The notes beneath the pieces are model-generated. The model was not told the origin of the DNA and searched no databases. It saw only the letters and a list, made by a program, of their open reading frames with translations. From Adiantum capillus-veneris (Eukaryota > Streptophyta > Polypodiopsida > Polypodiales > Pteridaceae): DNA of 64,000 nucleotides. Shown here piece by piece: positions 36,266 to 47,777 of this stretch. Within the stretch, counting starts at the first letter, position 1. Every line of letters starts with the position of its first letter. The DNA lies in NCBI GenBank assembly GCA_014529385.2, contig CM043960.1:123160543-123224542 (forward strand), read 5' to 3'. The translations under genes and the position numbers were made by a program.

Positions 36266-36699
36266 CCCCCTAGTTGAGCATTCATGCTCAACCAAAAAAG
36301 AGCTTTATTCCATTTCTAATTGAAAAACCTTCAACATGCTATGAAAAAACCAAAACCATATTTACATAGTTTTATTGCATCCTACTGCCAAACCTTCAAG
36401 TGGGTTGCTCCACCCCCTGCATCACATAGTTTTCGCGTGGATAACGCCTGCCATTGGTGTCTTCCACCCACCTGTAACTGCTCACCGTAGTGCTGTATCC
36501 CAGCACATATACTGTCATATGTGTAGGCTGCCCATAGCCTACCTTCAGCGCTCCATGCATTCCTCTGCAAACTGCCTACTACACACTAAGCAGCACCAAG
36601 CATACCATCAAAAGAGCATGTACCTAGCAATGAGCTCCAACACATATCTGACTCTGCTTTCCGAACCAGATAAAGTTGAGGCCTCGACCATAGACCCTT

Positions 36700-38450
36700 G
36701 CACCTACTGAACCATCCACCGCATAACCGTGTCTACCACCATATTCATCAACCATAGCTCACATACCTTCAATGAAAGAAAAGCCACTGTCTGGGATTCT
36801 CCTTTGTCTACCACTGGACATGTCTGCCGTATCAGAACCTCCACCATCTTTGGTAACACAACCTCCTCTTTGGCCACACACTCAATTCCAACATCATCGA
36901 GCCCTTCATCGTCAACCGGCCCTTCAAGGTTGATCAACACCATCTTCTCTTCAGCTTCAACCACTTGTGCTTCAATCACCTCTTCTACCGCTGCATCATG
37001 CTCCACCAAGGAAGAGAGAAAATTGTTCTCTTTTGCATCCACCTCGTCTTCCTCCATAGGCGTGGCTTCTCTATCTCTTATGGCTAAATTCAGCACCTAT
37101 TGCACCACCATGGCACATTTCACTGCTACTTTCATCAGCATAACCATTACCATGGCACCACATACCACCTTTACCTGCATCTCATCACCTATAGGTCTAG
37201 ACTGCTCCATTTGGTCTTCATCAAGCACCTCGGCTTCCTATGGTCCTTGCTCTTCTTGCACCCGGATACTACCATATGATCAAACATATAAGAGGGTAGC
37301 TTTACCTTTACCAGCTCAGGTTCATGAGACTCTGTCTCCTTGCCATAGGATGTGGACTCATCCACTCTATTCTCCTCGCTTGTCTCTCGGCTCCTTGAGC
37401 ATGTACCTTCATCATCACTGGAATCATATACCAAGTCCGTATCTATATCTTCATCTGCTTGCTTCTCTACAAGAGCTTGACCATCTTCACAGCTTTGCTC
37501 ACTTTCTCCATCAGCTTTTGAACCCTCAGTATTTGCAACCTAATTGCATTCTGCTACCTTTTCATGCAAACTTTCCACAAGGACAGGATTTACCTCTTCA
37601 ATGCCCACTGGAACCTCAACATCTGCTATCACTTTTGCACCTTGATTCACCTTAACATGGAGCTTCTCCTTGTCGACAAGCTCGTCCACCCTCAACACAT
37701 GCACATCACAAATTGGAAACCTCCAAGGAACATAACCAGCAGTAGGCCTTACCTCAACAAGCTCTACACTTCGAACACTTGGAATCACCTTTGGTTTGAC
37801 CAAAGAACACTTCGCAACCTCCACAACAGGCATATAATCTTTCGGCTTCAACACGCCCAGCTCGAGCTTCCGCTTCAACTTTCTCCTCTTCACCTTGGCC
37901 AAATAGACCATGTCTTCATATGTGTCCACACCGTCTTTGACCTTTTCTCTAATCCTCGAACGCAAGCATTCTAGCAGCTTCAAAAGCTTCAAGTATTGAT
38001 TTCTTTTTACCCCAGTAGCAAACTCTAGCTGCTTCCAACAGGCTTCAAATCGCTCAATGAAAATGGAGAAATCCTTACTCACATCCTGGCGTACCACCTT
38101 CAGCCTTGCACCAGCTTCTTCCGGCGTAATCACCTCTCGAAACCGCTCCAAAAACTGACTTTGCAATCTTTGCCATGATTCTCGATCACTGCTCTTTAAA
38201 CCATCAAACCACACCTTGACTCATCCTCACATCAACAGCAGCACCGTCTGCAACTTCTCCACATTTATCAACATATGCATTGACAGTACCCATAACCTGA
38301 AATCTGCTAAGGAATCCTTGGTATCTTCAATGCCCGTAAATATGGGGCCAAAACACCATCGCTGTGAGCCTCAAACTCTACCATCAAACACCTCGACCAT
38401 CAGCCAACCACTTTGTCGGCTTAAAAGCACCGCTTCCAACCGCAAATCGG
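36700..38450 (-). pseudogene. gag-like gene of the gag-only element
   Basis: On the minus strand a 224-codon open frame (38,214 to 37,540) reads VWFDGLKSSDRESWQRLQSQFLERF and FSIFIERFEACWKQL, the helical pattern of the retrotransposon gag domain (W-F-x-x-L, then R-F-x-x-x-W-x-x-L). Two stops just upstream (near 38,225) interrupt its N-terminal part, which can be followed to about 38,330. After a stop at 37,540 an acidic, Ser-rich tail continues (37,434-37,189) and, after more damage, a Glu/Val-rich stretch (37,096-36,704). No zinc knuckle, protease, RT or integrase was found. The homologous gag remnant at 47,778-48,333 supports its reality. Confidence 0.7.
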
Positions 38451-38463
38451 AGCATCAGACAGC

Positions 38464-38481
38464 TCCTCAGTGGGGGCACCA
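38464..38481 (-). promoter_or_regulatory. Primer-binding site of the gag-only element
   Basis: On the minus strand TGGTGCCCCCACTGAGGA lies five bases after the LTR end CTCTCCA. The related element at 47.7 kb has TGATGCCCCCACTGAAGA in the same position with the same spacing. I could not assign the priming tRNA by memory. Confidence 0.65.
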
Positions 38482-38486
38482 GAAGA

Positions 38487-40682
38487 TGGAGAGGGGGAAA
38501 GGGGAACACACCCAACAAAAAACACAATGCCTCTATGTAGCCTAGGGTAGACACAGCACCCCAATCCACTAGAGTTTACGTTCAAAACTTGACATTACCC
38601 GCAAACAAACCACCACTTGCACACAGCCATACAAATGAACGCCTTGCAATGCACCAGACATACCTTATCACTCCGCTCTGCTCAATTTGCAGCCTTCCAC
38701 ACGCACACATTCTCTCTCTATCTCTCTTTGCATGACAAACCTCGGGGGGACACACACAACGCTCGGAAACACATGCAAGCAGAGAAGAGAAGGGGGAACG
38801 GGGAATGACACCAAGGGACAACAATGAATAGCCTTCTTGCATATACAACCATGTACACTCGACCTCCACCCCTATCGGCACAAACCTCGGCAAAAAGCAA
38901 TGGCTCAAAAGCCTACACAGGCAAAAAACTCCAATGGCTCCCCAAAAAACCTTTGGGAAAAAGCCCCAATGTCTAAAAGACTAATGAAAAAAAGCTCCAA
39001 GAGCCAGAAGCAACATTGAAAAAAGCCCCAATGAATTAACGTTTACATCCTTTTGTAGGGGGAAACTAAACCCAAAAAAGAAAAAAAGGTGAGCTCTCTG
39101 GCTCGTTTAGTCCTCTTTGAGCTCCTTTTAGCATTTTCTTTCATTGCTAGCACTTGGCACAATTCACTTTTGGCAACTCTTGCATGATGCACCTCTCTTG
39201 TCCTTTATTCGCCCAACTCAGCCGCCCAGCTTAGCCCTTCCATTATCCTCTTGGTCCCTTTTGAACTCCTTCTTTCTCTCTCTCACTTTCTCTCTCTTTC
39301 TCTTTCTCTTGCTCCACTGGCACCGCTGTGGGATTGCCCCCTTGACCGGCTTTGAACACCCTTGAACTGCTTTCTCTCTCCACAGGCAGGATTGTTCGGC
39401 TTTGGGACTCTCTGTCACTCTTCTGTCATCTTCCGCGAGACCGCTCCCCTATACGAGCAATAGCAACATCGCTATTGGGGGGGGCACCCTTACTTTCAAA
39501 AGGTTTTGGCCCGTGTGAATCTGGCCCAAAGCAGACGCATCATGCCAGATCATCATTGTCGTTACCAGCCATCCGCCACCAAGCACAACCAGCCAATGCC
39601 GCCAATCCCTTCCAAAATCCGCCGCGCCGCCGCTAGGCCCGCGCGCGCAGTGCCCAATCAGAGACACCATATCCTCACACACCAGGGAGCTCTCTCTCCT
39701 TGTGTGATAGTGAAGGGGGCAACGCCCATATAGCCTTGCTATCCGGGTGTGCGTCCCCCATGTGGGATCTCCCATGCGACACATATGGCGGTCCCTTGGG
39801 TGGCCACCCTCCAAGCTCCTCAAAAAAAATTCAAACTCACTTTCATAAAGCCCCCCAACTTTTCTCTTGCTTGCTAATGGTCACCTGGTAATCCATTTGC
39901 CGAGCCGCAAAACCCGATCGCAACTTAATTATGTCGACTCAAAAACCCCCAGACCTAGCTGCACTTCAAAAGACTATCAGAGACCCCGAACCGAGGCTGC
40001 AAACACCGAGAAAACCATATGTGGCCAACTCCAAGCAAAGGCGCTCAACTTTCCAACTGCTATAACTTTCCACTCCGAGCTTTGTTTGATGAGCAATCAA
40101 CTCTTGCCAGCTTCACACACCACATAGAACCTTCTCGAACCCTATCATGGTCCAAAAAACACCAGATGGCACGACTCCCCATGTGGTCAGGTGGGCACCA
40201 ACCTAGCCCCTGGCAAAACTTCAAATGGCCATAAACTGCAATTCGTAGCTCTAATCTGTGATCTAAATAGATGGGCAGTCTCCATAAATTGAGCACTACG
40301 CACATATACACTGACATACCACTTGTCCCCAACTGCCCTGTCCTGCAAGGATCTACAACCCATTGTACCTTCAAACTCCAATATATTGGGCTCCGTAGCT
40401 CGGTTTGATGAGCCATCTCGACCTGCTCCTTCAGCATTTCAAGCTCTTCATTTCTAGACCCAAATATTGCACCTCGCATCTCCTTCATCTGCTCCCCAAA
40501 TTAGCCCCTTTTGGAGCCTTTCTTAGCTTATAAACTGCATCAATCATACATCTCCGCTGCTACTTGTCAGTCCATGATCTTCCTAGCTGCTCCAACCTTT
40601 TTCCATACTTCTGCTACCCTGCACATATTTGTCCATGCCATCTTCTATGGTCAACACACTTTGATTGTACCAACGTTGTCTT
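38487..40682 (-). repeat. 5' LTR of the gag-only element
   Basis: Partner of 34,092-36,265; adjoins the primer site and gag on the minus strand. Confidence 0.85.
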
Positions 40683-42498
40683 CTAGTTGTAGGCATTTGA
40701 CATAACATTAGCTCACCTTAAACATACCACCAAGTCACCTTGAAGGACGGTTGAAAGAAGAAAAATATTACACTGAAATTTCACACTAAAGTTTCTAGGG
40801 TCATTGGATCCAATGCTTGCATCCAGTGTTTTGTTCATCAATCTTTGACTCTTTTACAATCTTGCACTCATCTAGCTTGATGAAAAATGTATGTCAATAG
40901 GGCTATCAAATCATAAAAAACATTATTATACTTGTCATATACCACTTCCTCCGCTTTTGGCCATCTTTATGTCGATTTCAATGTGAAAATAACTTCCTAG
41001 AATTTGAAACACTCTTTTCTTAATCCCTCTTAAGCCGATGTTCAAGTCCCTTATGTCTCATAGTCAGAGATTTAATATTTACATCATCATGTAAAATTTC
41101 TTGTGATCACAATGTTTATTATCACATTCACATAATCACAATTAACGTGATAACAAAGAAGTCGATAAGTGGTGATATGGCAATCCACCAAAACCCCGTC
41201 CGGGTACGTATTTTTCTTGACAGGCCCATCGAGAAACTATAAGAATGCTAAATCGAGCCCACCAAAAAATGAAAAAACCCCAGTGGGCGTACAGAAATGG
41301 ATAATTTCTAAAGGTTAAAGGGAAGTCACTTGAATATTTAACGTGATCACTTATTTTGAAATTTAATCACTTATTTTGAAATGTAATCACTTAATGTTAT
41401 TAACGTGATCACGTATTCGTGATCACGTTAATGAAATCCCTGCTCATAGTCTTGTTTCTCTTTCTCAAAGACCTAGCACTATTGTTTTTTTCATTAAGTT
41501 GTTGCATAAGCTCCTTGATGGTCTCCTTGCTGCCTTCAAGTTACCAAGCACATTGCATGACTTTTTGGTGTATCCGCACATTCTTGTTGCATGGAATGTA
41601 TCTCATTGCAGAACATTATTTCTTGCAGCCAACTGCTTTTGGTGTAGCCATACAATCCATTGTGGAAATCTCCCACACAGTTCACCAAAGATGCTATATC
41701 CTTAAAAGATGGTGTGGAGTTTGTCACGAGATGCTGAGGATACATTTTGTTGTACATCCAAAGGTCCACATTTTTTATGCCTTATGCTTTAAAGTTCTCC
41801 TTCAAAGATTTAGAAAGGGTGTTTTGTTTGTTTTTCTTGCAAAGGGGCTCATACTTTTTTTTAGAAATCTACATGCATATGATACACATCTCTCCAGTTC
41901 ATTGTAGAAGTTCATTGTGGAGAAGTTATTAACATTGATTGAGATATGACTAACTGAAATTGGTTGTAGAAGGAGGTGACCAAAATGGAGGAAAAAACAT
42001 TTAATATTAGTGCACGAGAGTGCGCAGGAGGAAATGGGGGGAAGAATGAGCTGAGAAAGCAGAGCCTAGTTTTCTAAAATGCAAGAGATTGAAATATTTG
42101 GCATTGAACTCCTAGCCATCATAGACAGTGAAGTGCTATCATGATTGGATTAGTTTTTGCATTTTTTTAATAAATGTACCTTGTAATGAAGGAGATATTT
42201 GGGTTTCAAAAAACATGTATGAAAAAGGAGAAAGTAAAATCTCCATTCTCTCTCTACAATGACAATGACATGACATTTCTTATAAGACCCAAATTTGAAT
42301 TCAAACTTTTTCTAGTGCATCCTCATCCTTATCACCACCAACTAAGCATGATTTCCCGGTACAAATGGCATCAACAATGGAAATAGAGTCCATCGCATCA
42401 TCTCTACTCTCTATAATGGCCTCCTGAATCTGTTGCAAAGCAAACAAGCAATCCTCATCTTTTTCCTCATTGAGAATTTCTAATGACCTTCATTCTTC
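40683..42498. other. Unassigned spacer
   Basis: AT-rich. Apart from the inverted-repeat block at 41,151-41,432 nothing is recognised. A 162-codon plus-strand frame (41,419-41,907) has no family resemblance and the composition of AT-rich random sequence. Confidence 0.4.
41151..41432. repeat. Inverted-repeat block with AACGTGATCAC motif, possible MITE
   Basis: ATTAACGTGATAAC at 41,151 is inverted as GTGATCACGTTAAT at 41,419-41,432. A near-perfect hairpin, ATTAACGTGATCAC-(6 nt)-GTGATCACGTTAAT, occupies 41,399-41,432, and the same motif recurs near 41,339. Two AATCACTTATTTTGAAAT units lie between. The ends could be terminal inverted repeats of a short element; no target duplication was identified. 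Confidence 0.45.
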
Positions 42499-42516
42499 CC
42501 TAGCCGTGCTCCTTGA

Positions 42517-43990
42517 TTTGGGATATGAGCCTCAATTTTGTGTGTATAAATGCAAGCTTCTTTGTACAAGATGTGAGTAACCTATTTCTTCTCTTGGTAT
42601 GAATGACAAAGAAGGTGCTCCAATTTCTCTCACATAGAGAGGCATGTGTCTGTTGATAAATCACCCTTAAAGAAAGATCTTGCAAAGTGCGTGTCCAAGC
42701 CCCAAATGTTTCCCAACATTTCAATCCCTCTTGCATCTTGTTTTGATGTTTTGCAATTGGATGAGCAAATGAATTCCTTTCAGCCTTATAAATGTCTATA
42801 ACTCATCAATTAGAGTGCCTTACAAGGTCAAATCGCCTTTGATGTACTTGTCCAAGAATGTCATCCATCTTTCATGCAACTCTCTATCACTATCTTTCCC
42901 TCTTCCTTGCCATATAGGATTCCTTGACATATAGGATGCAACATGTATCTAACAGCATGCAACCGTGTGTGCAACATATTCCATCTTTCAATGCATAGAT
43001 CCCTAATCTCTCTCATCCTTGCAACATCAATGCCTTGCATATTTCCAATTTTCAAGGATCATGCTATCCGTCAACTCATACATAAGGCCCATGGTGCCTA
43101 GCCACCAAAGGAAGAATTTTCAAATTGGAAGCACAAATTTTCAAAATCATCATGGCCTGTTGTCAAAAGGATGCATTAAACACAATGTTCAAGACCTCAA
43201 TAGCCTTTGCAATCTTGGATGTTTTCATCTTTACAAATTTTCATAAGCTTTTGCACACCTTGCATGCATCTCTCATCCACAATATTGGCCAACAAAATAA
43301 AGTAGTACGCAAATTGTGTGGTTGATGACTTCCCCAAGTTCTTTCTAAGCTGCCAAAACAATGCAAACACAATAGACTTTCTTGTCACAAATGTGACAAG
43401 CTCTACTGCATCCTCAAGGACTTTTGCAACCCAACCAATCTTGCCAATGTCTTTGAAAAAAAGGTCTAAGCAATGGCAAACACATCTGGTAAAAAATTTG
43501 TGCTTCCACTCCCTTTCAACCATCTCCCAAACACCAACACAATTGGTTGCATTGTTCATGCATACCTATACAACATTTGTTGGCTCAACCTTAATGATTA
43601 CAATTGATTTCACTATTTCAAAAAAGTAAGGGCTTCTTACTTTCCATGTAGGAGCATCCTCAACATTAAAAAGCCTGCACAAGGCTTTGTTTGTTTTCTT
43701 GTATGCTTTCACTTTCTAAACCCCCTTGTGCAGACCTTCTCTTCTTGCTTCAGGAACCCACATCGAACTTGGAAGATCCACTTACATTAGTCCTTCCCTC
43801 AGCATGTGTACTCATTAAAGCAACTCCTTGATCTTCCGAGCAATGTACTCCCAAATCATTGACTTATGCATCTACACGAGCACCTCTCTCTTCTCAGTCT
43901 TGCCTTGCATTTGCATGAAATCTTTTGACAATCTCTACAACATTGGTTGGTGCCTCATCACACGATGGACCTCCTAGACCATGGCCAACA
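42517..43990 (-). pseudogene. hAT-superfamily transposase pseudogene
   Basis: Read on the minus strand from about 43,990: the end of a BED-type zinc finger region (HLLGIVGHGLGG…CDEAPTNVVEIV), then FNVEDAPTWKVRSPYFFEIVKSI (43,680-43,600), a DUF659-type core (MNNATNCVGVWEMVEREWKH, FFTRCVCHCLDLFFKDIGKI, VTFVTRKSIVFALF; open frame 43,559-43,197), then IERWNMLHTRLHAVRYMLHP (about 42,980-42,920), and the C-terminal hAT dimerisation domain (WETFGAWTRTLQDLSLRVI, SLCERNWSTFFVIHTKRRN; 42,736-42,500 open). This is the usual order for plant hAT transposases. At least three stops or shifts and an Asn in place of the usual Asp in the DNASN-like motif mean it is inactive. Terminal inverted repeats were not found. 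Confidence 0.85.
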
Positions 43991-44740
43991 ATGCCCAATA
44001 AATGTAGACGGATACACAAGGGGCGAGCGTTTGTATAGCTAAAGTGAGTCGGTGCTAGAAGGAGAAGAAAGTAATTCCATAATCAAATACAAGAGTATGT
44101 CAGGGTGACACTGAAGTAGATGTGAAGGTTGAATGAAGCCAGTGGTATCAAGGGATGTATGTCTTTGGTGGTTTATTCACCAAGAAGCTTTGTTTGGGGC
44201 TAATCAAAGTTGGTTTCTTAAGGTGTTTAAATTGTAGAGATTATAAAGAAAAAGGTGTTCTTCAAGGTGGGTTTTAGGTTGATCTAAACAACTCGTCAAT
44301 TGAAGGTACAATGTGAGATATTGCAATTTAAAAGAAAGAGTACTTTGTAGATCCTCACCGGATTAAGCAAGTGCATCATGATGATGAGGATATATGTTTG
44401 ATGCTAGGGTTGAAGTGCTTAATTCATGAAGCATGCTAGTCTTTGGATCGGCAATCAAAGTTTGAATGGTCAAGATATGAGCAGTTGAAGTTTTGTCTCG
44501 GGCTAATTTTGCACTGTTTTGACCACCTTGATAAACATGCCATTGGATGTTTTCTCAAGATTGCCAAGGTTACAAAGGTAGTGTGAAGTATTTGAAGCTA
44601 GCTGGAAGTAACAATTCATCAATCAAGGTTACCCACACCAAGATATTGCAAAGGGAAGCTGGAAATTGGACAGGAGCAAAGTGATTATAGATGGTTTTTT
44701 TCCATTTTAGGGCCTTCCATTCACGGTCTCATCGGGGGAG
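43991..44740. other. Unassigned stretch ending in a purine tract
   Basis: No coding similarity. It ends with ATCGGGGGAG (44,731-44,740) followed by TGTCAGACTG, which has the look of a polypurine tract and LTR start but has no partner in the window. Confidence 0.3.
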
Positions 44741-45195
44741 TGTCAGACTGTGGTGGGTTTCTTATGGTTATAAGTCAGCAAAGTGGATTTTCATTAGGGC
44801 TTAGAGGGTGAGCATCGGACACTCCAACACAATGATTTGGCAATTCAAAAAGGCCCATGGGGGTGGGATGCAGTAGAACTTCCACATGTTGAGAATTATC
44901 TTGTATGCCTTGCTAACCCCATGCCACATCAGGTATACATATTGGAGGAAGACATTCATTAGGATAGACAAGAGGAGAGAGAGAAGAGCTATGGCTCACC
45001 CCCCCCGCCGGCTAGTGGGGTGCTGTGTTGGGCACCATGTGCCTGCGCGAGGCGGAGTCACAGTCTGTTGCTGGCACTGGCCGCTGGTGTGGCAGGTCTT
45101 GGTGACACCCCATAATAGGGGCTGATTCACACGCTAGGGGAAACTCCATAGTAGAAACCTTTCTCTAGTGTTCAAAGGGTAAGGGGGAGATCCCT

Positions 45196-45196
<1 letters not shown>

Positions 45197-45279
<83 letters not shown>
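45197..45279. repeat. Compound (GT)n(GA)n microsatellite
   Basis: About 11 GT units followed by about 30 GA units with one interruption (GCGAGA). Confidence 0.95.
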
Positions 45280-45282
<3 letters not shown>

Positions 45283-45355
45283 AAAGTTGGCAGAGGCTAC
45301 GGCCTCCATTGTATACACATTTAGTTATTCATTGCCAAGCTTGATTGGTTCAAGA

Positions 45356-45357
<2 letters not shown>

Positions 45358-45432
<75 letters not shown>
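45358..45432. repeat. (CT)n microsatellite
   Basis: About 37 uninterrupted CT units, only 80 bases from a GA tract on the same strand, so transcripts or single strands here can fold back on each other. Confidence 0.95.
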
Positions 45433-45435
<3 letters not shown>

Positions 45436-45805
45436 TTCACTCCCCTTGCTCTCTACACTTCCGCATCATCAACTCTGAAAGAGGCTATGACCTTCCAAAG
45501 GGAAAAGTACCATGCAATGTTTCTAAAGTGGATTCGGACAGATGGGGCGATGAGAGGACATTACTAAAAGAGGGAAAACCCCTTCAATAATTAAAAAATT
45601 GAGCACTTAAGGAGGGATTTTTGGACAAAAAATAGAGACGTTGTTTAGGACCCAAGAGGGAGGTATTTCCCCTATTTGTGAAGGAGAAGCCATTGTTTTG
45701 GCATATAAATAACTGTATAAGAGCTCTTAGCAAGATCAAGCCATCACTATTTTTTTTCTATGTTGTTTCCCCCTTGCTCCCTTTTCTTCTCTGCTCATTT
45801 CTTAA

Positions 45806-47423
45806 CACTAGTCTAGTAACCTAACATGACATAAAAGTATCCTTTCAGGGTTTTGGGAAAAAAGTCCGAAACCATAGTAGATCCACTCATTTTGAAAAAT
45901 TCTTTCATGAGTTTATAGTACAAGGACTACTACTTATGGAAAAAATGAGAAACTTGTAAAATTTCTCATCTCTTTGTCACAACAAGCCTCCAAAGTTGAT
46001 GGACTAGTGCATTTTGCCCAAAATAGCAATTTCTTACGATTGATTGCATATAAATAAGAGTGGGGATTTTTGTAGGACATAAGATAAAATGCGCTGTCAA
46101 CTTCAATGGGTTGGTGATCAAAACATATGGTTGCTTTTGCCTCACTATTTTGTTTTTGGGGCAAAAACAAATAGGTACAAAAAAGTTTCACTTTTGCCAT
46201 TTTGTGGACCTATCATCAAAGTTTCTATAGTCACGCTCAATATTGATACTATATACATGTTTTCTTAATTCCCTTTGGGCCATTGGATTAAAAAGAAGAC
46301 ATGGAGCATGTCAAAAGAATTTTGGATCTCTTACTACGTGGAACCTTGGGGACAATGATAAATACAACATACATGACAAAAATGGGTTTAGCATTATGAC
46401 CTCTAGAATCCCATAGAAACTACTTAATATCTAGCCAGATTTGTAGTTTATGGTTAGATATGGTTACTACCTACAATATACAAACAATTGGCCTAAGAAA
46501 CTAGCAGTATTGAGAAATCTATACTTTCTACACTAAAATGTCTTGTTTTCTTCAACAATCAAAAAACTCAACCATCATCATATATTATGCTATATAGCGT
46601 ATTAGGTCCCCCAAAACTCAAGGAAGATTAGCTTTATGTTATACATGCCACTTACACAATCAAAATTGCATTTGTATATCAAGAAAGCCACCAAAAGAAA
46701 TCATAGGACTGCTAATTTTGGCCAAAAACAGGATTATGCAATTCTTGTAAGTTGGTCATAACTTTCAATTTAACACTTAGTTCTCCCTAGAAGCATCAAA
46801 ACATGTTGAGAACTATGAAGGCTTATCCTCTAGCAATCTATACTTGCTAAACTCAACCATCATTGTATACTATGATATATAGCATATTAGGTCCCCCAAA
46901 ACTCAAGGAAGATTAGCTTTATGTTATACATGCCACTTACACAATCAAAATTGCATTTGTATATCAAGAAAGCCACCAAAAAATTCATAGGAGTGCTAAT
47001 TTTGGCCAAAAACAGGATTATGCAATTCTTGTAAGTTGGTCTTAACTTCCAATTTTCACACTTAGTTCTCCCTAGAAGCATCAAAACATGTTGAGAACTA
47101 TGAAGGCTTATCCTCTAGCAATCTAAACCTCACAAATATGAAGTTTAGAGTGGTATAGTTGCAAAAAATTGAGAAAAAGGAAAAAGCAGGAGCCGTTTTT
47201 TCACACAGTTTAGGTTCAAAAATGTTGTGCATGAGTAAGGTTCATGGTGAGGTCAATATTCCAAAAAAAAAGTCAAGTTTTTTTCAGCTCATAAGGAAAC
47301 TTTGTGGATATATAGCACCTAGAAACTCATTTTCATAGTCTTCAAATAATTCAAGCAAAATGGTCACTTAACAGGACACAAAAGTGTCCAAGGACATAAA
47401 AGTGTTTTGTTACCATTCTAGTG
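45806..47423. mobile_element. TTAA-flanked non-autonomous DNA element, copy 1 (1,618 bp)
   Basis: Starts CACTAGTCTAGTAACC and ends GTTACCATTCTAGTG, giving imperfect terminal inverted repeats (CACTAGNNTRGTAAC). It is flanked on both sides by TTAA (45,802-45,805; 47,424-47,427). The body aligns with copy 2 at 55,971-57,302 and is non-coding. Near both ends the motif ACATAAAAGT recurs in the same orientation. A 285-bp tandem duplication (46,566-about 47,135) makes this copy longer. The true ends could instead be ACACTAG…CTAGTGT with a TA target duplication; both readings fit. Confidence 0.8.
46566..47135. repeat. 285-bp tandem duplication inside TTAA element copy 1
   Basis: ACTCAACCATCATC at 46,566 and ACTCAACCATCATT at 46,851 begin two nearly identical units that both contain TTAGGTCCCCCAAAACTCAA and CATGTTGAGAACTATGAAGG. 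Copy 2 has the unit once. Confidence 0.9.
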
Positions 47424-47705
47424 TTAAGCATGTAGAGTCGATTGAGTGTGGGTTGTTGCCTCTCAGCTGCTAGTGTGTGTAAAGAGAGAGGTGTTGTGTG
47501 TAGTGGAAGTGCTGGAACGCTTTACATCAAAGGGTATGTTGCAAGACATGTGCGCATTGAATTGTGGGTCAATGAGATGTTTATATCAAGAAGTGTGTTG
47601 TTTGAAGGTGTTTTTGAGAGAATTGGCTTATTGTGAATGCCCTAGACTATAGAGAGGCATTTGTTAGTGTTTTTGGGTGAGTCTTGTTTCCTCCTCTCCA
47701 TCTTT

Positions 47706-47723
47706 TGATGCCCCCACTGAAGA
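47706..47723 (+). promoter_or_regulatory. Primer-binding site of the second gag-lineage element
   Basis: TGATGCCCCCACTGAAGA differs by two bases from the site of the gag-only element and has the same five-base distance to an LTR end CTCTCCA. Confidence 0.6.
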
Positions 47724-47777
47724 CCAATTTGATTGCTCATTAGTTGGATTGAAAAGGTGTATTTTCAACAAGAAGAG

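Larger units (their letters stand above)
34092..40682 (-). mobile_element. Gag-only LTR retrotransposon (TR-GAG type), minus strand, 6.6 kb
   Basis: Two long direct repeats of about 2.2 kb (34,092-36,265 and 38,487-40,682) bracket a 2.2-kb interior that on the minus strand encodes a gag-like protein and no pol. Read on the minus strand the LTRs begin near TGGACAATG and end CTCTTCA/CTCTCCA. The primer site is next to the right-hand (5') LTR and a polypurine tract (AACTAGGGGG, minus strand, 36,266-36,275) next to the left-hand (3') LTR. LTRs differ by many substitutions and small indels, so it is fairly old. Flanking five-mers (TACGT; CTAGT) do not match, so end positions or integrity remain uncertain. 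Gag-only elements of this size are known in plants as TR-GAG. Confidence 0.8.
44741..47700 (+). repeat. LTR of a second gag-lineage element, split by a TTAA element
   Basis: The part from about 47,428 to 47,700 is homologous to the LTR tail of the gag-only element (CCCTAGACTATAGAGAGGCATT here; CCCTAGGCTACATAGAGGCATT on the minus strand near 38,540) and ends with the same CTCTCCA five bases before the primer site. A 1,618-bp DNA element interrupts it at 45,806-47,423. The proposed start (TGTCAGACTG, 44,741) is uncertain. Confidence 0.5.

Noticed and set aside
36729-37655. A 308-codon plus-strand frame rich in Ser/Thr/His
   Set aside because: It is antisense to the gag-like gene and its acidic tail on the minus strand, and its composition is what the reverse of a Glu/Val/Asp-rich frame gives.
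34092-40682. A target-site duplication for the gag-only element
   Set aside because: The five-mers next to the best LTR ends (TACGT and CTAGT) do not match, so none is claimed.
41419-41907. A 162-codon plus-strand frame
   Set aside because: No motif, hydrophobic AT-rich composition, and no supporting context.
45806-47423. Calling the TTAA-flanked element a CACTA transposon because it begins CACTAG
   Set aside because: CACTA elements make 3-bp target duplications; a 3-bp direct duplication does not fit either copy, while TTAA (or TA) fits both and the empty site confirms it.
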